From Pseudomonadota bacterium (GTDB taxonomy: Bacteria; Pseudomonadota; Alphaproteobacteria; Rhizobiales; Xanthobacteraceae): 64,000 bases of DNA. Position numbers and translations under genes: made by a program. Positions 11,901-20,900 of the stretch are shown piece after piece (the first letter of the stretch is position 1; each line of letters begins with the position of its first letter). Below the pieces are notes generated by a model. The model did not search any database and was not told the origin of the DNA. It saw only the letters and a program-made list of their open reading frames with translations. The DNA lies in contig JAFEFL010000070.1 of NCBI GenBank assembly GCA_018240595.1, forward strand, positions 248,001 through 312,000, in the 5' to 3' direction.

Positions 11901-14900
11901 GAACAGGCCGCCCGCGGTCAGGTTCACCGTGTCGGCGGCCGTCAGCGTCGCAAACGACCCGATGTGAATCTTGGCGAGCGAGGTCAGCGGATTGTCGTTG
12001 AGGCTGAAGATGGTGCCGCTGTCGACATAGGTGTTGACGGTCTGCGTCACCGTCGAACTGCTGGTGGTCGCCGCGCCGGCCGCGACGCCGCCGGAACCGG
12101 CGCGGGCGCCGCCGCCCGTCTTGGTTACCGTGTCGGAGGCGATCACATTCATGTCGCCGCCGGCCGAGTTGACGATCAGGTTGGCGCCAACGCCGGCGTT
12201 GACCGTTGAGGTGACGGTGTTGCTCGCGCTGCCGCCGCTGGCGCCGATGGCGGAAGCCTGAAACGCGTCGCCGGTGGCGGCATAATTCGTGGTGTGGTCC
12301 GCACGCACGCCGACGCCCGAGAAATACAAGTTCGTCGGCGTCGAAGCGCTGGCGTTGCCCTTGAGCGAGGCGTTCATTGTCGACGTCGTCGACGTGGTCG
12401 AGACCGCGGCGGCGCCGGCGGACAGGCCGCCGGATCCGGCGGTCGATTTCGCCACATTGGTGTCGGTGCCGCTGGCGACGATCGACAGCGATCCCATGTT
12501 GCTGGTCGCGGTGACGACGCCGGTGTCGAGATAGGCCGTCGTGGTGCCGTCAGACGTCGCCTTGGTCACCGTGGCGCCGACGGCGAACGTGCCGCCTGTG
12601 ATCCCGGTCGCTTCGGCGTATTGATCGGTGTCGTTCTGCGCGCCGATCGAAACATCGGCTGACGGCAGCGTGATGCCGGTGCCGCCATAGGCCAGCACGG
12701 TGGTCGTATTGTGCGCTTCGGCCTGGCTGCCCTGCAGGCCGTAAAGCGCGCCGGCGCCGGCGGCGATGGCGTTGGCGTAAGCCGAATGATCGCCGGTCGG
12801 CACCGCCGCAACGGCGCTGACCACGAGCGGACCGCCCGAGAATGTGGCGCTGTTGCCGACGTCGGCGGTGATGGTCAGGGAGGCATTGGAAAGCGCAGTC
12901 GAGACGCCGATGCCGACGCCGCCGATCGCCTCGCCGTGCGAGTAGGCGCTGACGTCCGGCGTGCCGCTGGCATAGACCAGCACGCCGGTGCCGGTCGCCG
13001 AAATATTGGCGCTGGCGCCGATCTGGGCCAGCACGATTTCCGTATCCGAGGCGTTTGCCGACGAACCGGCACCGGAGGCAACGCCCGCCGCGCCGGCGAT
13101 GGTCTCGGTCGAGACACTGCCCGCCGCCGTCGCCATCACGGCGACATTGGCCATGCTGCTGACGCTTGTGCTGTCCGCAATGCTGGCGGTGACATGGCTC
13201 GCCTTGTTGGCGAAGGCGAGCGACAGGCCGACCGCGGCGATGCCGCCGGCGCCGCCATAGCCGTACGAAGAGATGCTCGAGGAATCCGATGCCGTGACCG
13301 CGACGGTGCCCAAAGTCGCGCCGTTGGCGCCGCCGCTGGTGGTGGCGCCGAGGTTCGCCAGCACGGTGTTGTTGATGATCGATTTGCCGACCGCGGCGCC
13401 GAGACCGACATAGAGACCGCCCGCGCCGGCGGCGCCGAGCGTCTGCACCGCCTTGCCCGAGCCGTGATCGCCCGCGCTCGCGGTGATGGCGATTGAAGGC
13501 GCGGTGAGCGAGCCGCCGGTCGCCTGCGCGGTGATGGTCTGCGACACCGTGGTGTAGGCGACACCGGCGCCGATGCCGCCAACGGCGACACCGATCGACA
13601 GCGAGCCGGCAATGTTGCGGGTCGCCATCTGCGACGTGGCCGAGATGCCGATCGAGCTGGCGGCGACGTCGCTGTTGAGGATCTGCGCCGAAATGCCGTC
13701 GACGCCGCCGCCGACGCCGCCGAGCACGTCGGTCTGCGTCACCGCACCGGCATTGCCGAGCGTGCCGCTCGAGGAGTCGTTGCTGCTGGCGCCGGCGTTA
13801 AGCACGCTCATTTCGTCGCTCGAAGCGCCGGAGCCGACCAGCACCACGCCGACAGTCGCCGCCAGCGCCACCTGCCCGCTGAGGGCGGCGGTCAGCGTGA
13901 TCGGATTGATGTCGCGGATGCTGTTGGAGGAGACGTTGACGGAACTGGCGCCGTGCACCGTGGCGCCGGCCATCAGCGCCTTGGTGTTGCTCTTGAAGGA
14001 GACGAGATTGACCGCCGCGCCGGCGCCGAACGAGCCGCCGCCGGCAATGCCGCCGACCGTCGGCGCGATCGAGTCGGTTTCGCTCGCCAGCACCGACACC
14101 GCGGCGTTCATCGCCGTGCCGTACATGGTGGCGCTGGCGTTGCGCAATTCGGCGTCGACGCTGTTGTTGACGAACATGCCGGAGAATTGCGCGGCGATGC
14201 CGGCGCTGCCGCCGATGGCGCCGACGATGGCGTAGCTGGTGGCGCTCGTGGTGTTGGCCGCGGCGATCGACAGCGCGCCGGTGAGGTTGAGCACTGTCGC
14301 CGCCGAGGTTGGATCGGTGTCGCCGACCAGCGCGCTCACCGTATTGGCGCTGGTGGCGACCAGCACGGTTGCGCCGACGCCGGCGGACATGCCGAGCGAG
14401 CCGCCGCCGAGCGCGGCGAAGAAGCCGTTGACGCCATCGGCCTTCACCGAGACGCGGCCGGCATTGATGGTGCCGTGATCGATCGTCGCCGACGTCGTGC
14501 CCTGGAACAGATTGGTCGCCACCGAGCCGGCCACGGCGGCGCTGCCCATGCCGCCGGCGCCGCCGACCGCCACGCCCGACGAACCTTCCCAGCTATAGGC
14601 CTGGACCGTCACCGCGCCAGCCGAGGTCCGCGTGTTGCCGCCGACCGTCGTCAGCACGCCGATATTGGTGCTGGTCACCGAGGCGGTGGTGGAACGGTTG
14701 ATCAAATTGGTGACGGCAACGGCCGCGCCGGCCTTGTCGCCGAAAGCGATCGCGTAATCGAAATTGTTGGTGAAGGTGACGCTGCGCGCCGACACGTCGA
14801 TCGCCGGCGGCGTCGCGGACGTCGCGAGATTGGTGTCGAGCGCCGAGCCGGTCACCGTCGCCTTGGTGATACCGCCCATCTTGGTGGTGATGACATTGAC

Positions 14901-17900
14901 TGACACCGCGGCGCCCTCGCTGATGCCGACGGTCACGGCCGTCGAGATCGCGGTTTCGCGCGAGCCCGCGTTGACGGCGATGCCGTGCACCAGCCGAACG
15001 TCCTGGCCGAGATTGGCGACGGCGGCCGGTGTCACCGAGTTCGACGGCGAATCCGGCGCCGACGAGGCCTGCGTCGCGCCGGTGACGAGCTTGCCGTCGA
15101 TGATCTGCAGGCCGCTCTGCCCAGCGCCCGCCGCGTCCAGCGTGCTGTTGGCCACGGTGGCGAAGGTCTCGCCGGTCGTGTTGGTGCCGCCGAGCACGTT
15201 GGTGACCACCGAGATGCCGATGCCCGCGGTCTCGGCGCCGATGGCCACGGCGCCCGATATGGCGTTGATGGCGTTGTCGTTGGCGGCCAGCACGCCGATA
15301 TTGTTGGTCGCATACAGCGTCGAATTGCTGACCGACGACCGGACATTGCCGTTGGCCAGATTGGTCGTCACCGAACCGTTGGCGGAGAAGCTGCCGCCAG
15401 ACACCGCCATGCCGGCGGCGACCGCGAGAATCTCGCCGCTCGACTGGCTCTGCACGACGATGTCGCCGGTACTGAAGGTGCCGGAGCTGTTGTAGGTCGT
15501 ATAGACGCTGGCATTGGTGATCGCGGCCGCGGTGTCGGTCGCGATATTGTTGCTCGAGATCGCGACGCCGGCCGCCGGGTCGTCGGCCGACAGCGACAGG
15601 TTGAGCGCGATCGCGGTGATGTTCGAGGAATTCATCGCGCTGACGGCGAGCGAGCCGACGAGATTGCCGCTTGCCGTACCGATCGTCGTCGGCGCGCCGG
15701 TGAGACTGCCGACCGTGGCGCTGGCGCCGCCGGTGATGGTGTTGCTGACCGAGGCGCCCTCGAACGCAAAGCCATCGCTGGAAGCGCCGATGCCGGCGGC
15801 GATGGAAGTGATCGTCGTCGAATCGCCGGCCGAAACGGCGACCGCGTTCTGCGCCGACACGGTGACGCCGGAGATCGAGGCGACGTGGCTATTGCCGACC
15901 GCGTTGTTGATCAGCGCGATGCCGACCGCCGCGCCCTCCCCGACCGTCATCACGCCGGCGACCGAGATGATCTGCGCCGACGACGACTGCAGCAGCGCCG
16001 CCGCCGTATTGTTCGAGGCCGACGTATCGTTCGGATCGGCGGCGTAGTTGGCCCGGTAGGCCGTGCCCTGGTTGTCGTTGGGGTGGAAGACCGAGTTGTA
16101 GTCGATCGGAATGTCGTTGGGATTGGTCGAGGCGATGACGTTGACGTTCTGGTTGGCGGTGATCGCCAGCGCCGTGCTGCCGCTGTTGCTGATCGTCGCC
16201 GAGGTCGTGGCGTCGAGCGTCGAGAAGATGAACGAACCGCCGAGGCTGGCGCTGGTGTTGGTGCCGCCGGCCGCGGCGCCGGCATAGATCACCTGCGGCG
16301 ACACCGCGACGACGTTGATGTCGGTAAAGCCGGTGACGCTCGAATTGGAGATGCGCGCCTCGGTGGCCGGCCCGGCGCTGGGATCCGCAAGATCGATATA
16401 GGTCACCGCCAGGCCGAAGCCGGCCTTGCCGCCGAAGAAGAACGAGCCGCCGCCGGTGCCGAGCATGGTGCTCTGGTCGGCGAGCACCAGCGCGTTGCCG
16501 CTGGAGACGTTGCTGATGGTCGAACTGTCGATATAAGCCGCGACGCGGTCGCGCACCTTGGTGGCCGACACCGAGCCGGCGAGCGTGCCCGACAGTTCAC
16601 TGTCCGAGGTATCGACCGACAGGCCGATGCCGGCGACGACGCTGAGGCCGCTGGTCAGCGCCTCGACCGCGACCGAACCGATGTTGACGGTCGAGGCCTG
16701 GATATAAGCGAGCGTCGTGTTGCTGCTGGAGGCGACCGCGATCGCGCCGGACATCGCGCCCGACGTCGGCCGCGGCTTGCCGGCGAGCGTGATCGCCGCG
16801 CCGCCGGCGCCGCTCACCACCAGCGAATTATTGACCGCCTGCACCTGGACATAGGGATTGGAGGCCGTGCCGCGCTGCGTCGTGACGTGGTCGAGATAGG
16901 CCTCGGTATCCATCGCCGTGTCGGTGATGGCCGAGGCGCCGGACAGCGAGATCGAAATGGTGGCGGTCACCGTATCGCGCACGATGCCGAGCAGAGCCGC
17001 GGCTTGCGAGCTCGGCGGCGTCGGCGGCGTGTTGGGCGCCGAGCTGTCCACCACCTGCGACACCAGCGACGCGGCGATGACGTTGCCGCTGGTCTTGGCG
17101 TTGACGTCGAGGGTGCCGGTGTTGACGAAACCGGCCGCCGACGGGACCACCGCCTGGTTCGGATCGATGTCGGTGCCGGCAATCGTCGAATTGTCGCCGA
17201 TGAACGCCTTGGTCGTGGTGTTGATGCCGTTATAGGTGACGGCCGCGCCGACACCGGACGAGCCGCTGAACGACAGATCGCCGGCGATCGAATAGACGCC
17301 GAGCGTCTCGTTGGCGTCGACGGTCACCGACGAGGCCGTGACCTGCGCCTTGTTGCCGATCGAGGCGATGGTGTGGTCGGTAAGCTGGAAGACGTCGACG
17401 AGGCCGCTGACATTGATGCCCTCGCCGGCGCCGTTGACCGGCGAGGCATTGACGACGCGGTCGAAGGAATTGGCTTCGACATCGACACCGGCGCCGCTCG
17501 AAATGACGGCGCCCTGCCCGATGCCGGCATAGGTGTTGGCGGTGTCGGTCAGCATGCCGAGCGAGGCGCCGACCGCGCCCGCGCCGTTGGCGACATTGCC
17601 GCCGAGCAGGCCGAAATTGCCGGCGATGTTGATGGTCTCCCGCGTCGTCGTCGCCAGCACCGACAGAGGCCCGGTGAAGTTCGACACGATGTCGGCGGCG
17701 CCGGAATTCGGGTCGAGGCCGCCGAGATCGACCGACCAGGCGTTGTTGTTGGTTGAGGTCGCCGTCACCTGCGCGCCATTGCCGATCCACGCCGTCGTAT
17801 TGGTGTCGAAGATGGCGTAGTTCATCGAGCCGGCGATGCCGAGCCCGGTCGAACCGGAGGTCGCGTTGGCGCCGGTGGTGACGATCGACTTGTTGGCCAG

Positions 17901-20900
17901 GAGGCCGTCGATCACCGAGCCGAAGTCTTTCCAGTTGATGTTCTCGATCGGCGACGGCAGCGCCGTGTTCGCGGCGACGCCGACCTTGGCCGCGTTCACG
18001 ATCGCGTCGGGGCCGATATAGGCCGCCGAATTGCGCGTGATCTCGGAATAGGCGATGCCGGCCGACACTGCGAGCGACGCCGACGGATTGAGCGAGGTGC
18101 CGTCCTTCGGGCTGTTGACGGCGCTGGTGGCGAGGTTGAGGAAGGCGGCGTCGGTCGTGTCGCTGCCGATGGCGACGTTGCCGCTGGCATAGACGCGCGG
18201 CGCCGTCGCGACGATGCGGTTGCCGTTGTTGTCGAGATCGGCGGCGATGCTCGCCGAAGACGTCTGCGTGCCGTACGAGAGCGACACGCCGCCGGCGAAC
18301 ATCGGCAGCGTGCTGCCGCCGAGCTTCATCGCCTGGCCGAAATTGGTGAAGCCGAACAATTTGGCCAGCAGCCCGGCATTCGGCGGCGACACGCCGCCGC
18401 CCTGCACGCCCTGGCCGACGGCGCTGCCCACGGTCGACAGCGCGGTCAGCGCGTCGGCGAAGGCGCCGGCGCCGGCGGTCGCCGAAGCCGAGGTCTGGTT
18501 CTTGGACGTCTCGTCCTGCGCCAGAATGGTGACGTTGCCGACCTTGTTGGCCGCCGTGCCGATATCGGCGCCGACATGCGCCACCGCGCTGCTGTTGAAA
18601 TCGCTGATCGTCAGCGCCGTGCCGGCGGCGCCGCCGTTGCGGGCGTACGAGTTGGCGGCGACCGCGAACGAGTTGTCGTTGCGCGCCAGTACGTTGACCG
18701 AAGAGCCGGTGCCCGACATGGCGATGGTCGCGCCGGAAGCGATCGTCGCCGCCGCGTTGACGTCGGCGTCGGCGTAAGCCACCGAGAACACCAGCATCGC
18801 GCCCTGCTGGCCGAAGATACCGGAGATCGTCGCCGACTTGATATCGACGGTCGCGCTGTTGACCGCCGCGACGGTCAGCGCGCCGCCACCGCTGACATTG
18901 GCGCCGTTCGCGATGTTGACGGTGGCGTTGTTGCGCACCGAGCCGACGACGACGGAGCCGGCCAGGAACGAGCCGTTCGACAGGCCGAGCGCCGGATCGG
19001 ACGACACGGTGGTCGTGCGCGCCGTCAGCGAGATCGAACCGCTGCTGTCGTTCTGCGCGATCAGATGCGCGGTGCCGCCGACATTGACCGTGGCGTTGGC
19101 CTGCGACTGCACATAGCCCGGCGTCAGTCCGAGCGGCAGCAGATTGAGGAGCAGCGTGCCGCCGATGACGGTCGCCATGTCGCCGGGGCTGGTGTTGTTC
19201 GAGTTGAGTGCATAGACCGATTGCGCGGTCGCGGTCGCCGCGGCGCTGATCGAGCGCGCGGCGATGGTGCCGTTGATATTGATCGTGGCATTGGCGCTGG
19301 CGATGCCGATCGCCTTGTAGTCCGATGCCGTCGCCACCATGCTGACGGTGCCGCCGGTGTAGGACGTGCCGCTGTTGTTGACGTCGGCGAAGATCTTGCC
19401 GCCGCTGCCGATGGTGATCGACGGCGCCGTCAGCGTCACCGAGCCGGAATTGCCGGTCGACACCTTGCTCAAAGCCGACAGCACATCGGCCGCCAGCGTC
19501 CCGGCGTAGGAACGCGTGTCGATGGTGCCGTTGATGGTGATCGTCGCCGCCGAGATGCTGACATTGACGACGCCGCCGCCGGTCGCGGTGCGCCGGCCGT
19601 CGATCGTGGTGCCGCTCTCGAGCGTGAAGGTGCCGTTGCAGTTGCCGCTGCCGGAACCCGCGCAGAGAATGAGCGTGCCGCCGGCGTCGACCGAATTGAC
19701 CCAGCCGGTCACGTCGCTGCTGGTGTAATTGCCGGCGCCGCCGATATCGATCGGGTTGTCGCTGATCGTCATCGTCGCCGGATCGATCAGCAAATAGCCG
19801 GCGGTGCCGTTCGGCGCGCCGATATTGACCTTGACGCCGCTCGGAATGTTCAGCCGGCCGAAGGCGCTGAGTTCGACGAGCCCGCCATTGCCCGCCGCCG
19901 AACTGGCGTCGAAGGTGGCGCCGGGTTCGACGACGAGATCATGCTGCGCGATCAGCCTGATGGTGCCGGCATTGCCGTTGGCGCTCTTGGCCGACAGGAC
20001 GCCGTAGCCGGCGACCTTGATGTCCTGCCCGGCATTGACGGCGATCGAACCACCCTGCCCGTTCCTGGCGGCAACCGAGACCTTGGCCTGGTTGCCGATC
20101 TCGACATTGCGAGCGGCCTTGACGCTGACCGAGCCGCGCCGCGCCGACATACGGCCGTTCACCTTGGCGTCATTGGCGGCGACGATCTGGATCGAGCCGT
20201 TGCGCACGACGATGCCGCTCGCGCTGCGCAGGCCGCGCGAATTCACGGTGGAGGCGAATCGCGTCGCCTGCTCGCGGTTGGCGGCGCTGCGGCTGCCGAC
20301 GAACACGTTCTGGCCGGTCAGGCGCACGGCATCGACGGCGTTGACCTTGCCGCGGATGCGAATGTTGCCGTCCGGCGAAATCGGCACCGTGCCGGCGAGC
20401 AGGTTGGCGACCGCGCCGTCGTTGATCTGCCCGCTTGGGCTGATCATGCCGTCGACGAACTCGCGCGTCGGCGTCGAGACGTTGAGGCTGCCGACATTGA
20501 CGACGCCGGAGCGCCCGACGACGAAACCGTACGGATCGGCGAAGTACACGTTGCCGCCGATCTGGCCGTTTTTGTATGAGTTCAGCGTGCCGTTCACATA
20601 GGCCGGCGCGTCCCGAACGATGTTGATCAGGTTCTGCGTGCCGTTCGGCAATTGCAGGTTCACGGTGTTGCCGCGGCCGACGCCGAACTGCGAGAACGAG
20701 TTGAAGCCGTTGGCCCCCGACACCGTCGAGGTGGTGATGTTGGTCACGTTGCCCTGGGCTTGCACCTGGGTCTGCGTGCGCCCGTCGGTGATGATGACGT
20801 TGGCCTGCTGGGCGCGCACCGGCCAGGCCGCCATCATGGTGGCAAGGCCGCAACAGATCACTTTGGTTGCGAAACGGTCGATGCGCTCTCGCCAATCTGC

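Noticed and set aside
14985..17756. Plus-strand reading frame of 923 codons opposite the adhesin
   Set aside because: Same cause: low stop frequency opposite GC-rich adhesin codons. There is no ribosome site or recognisable motif.
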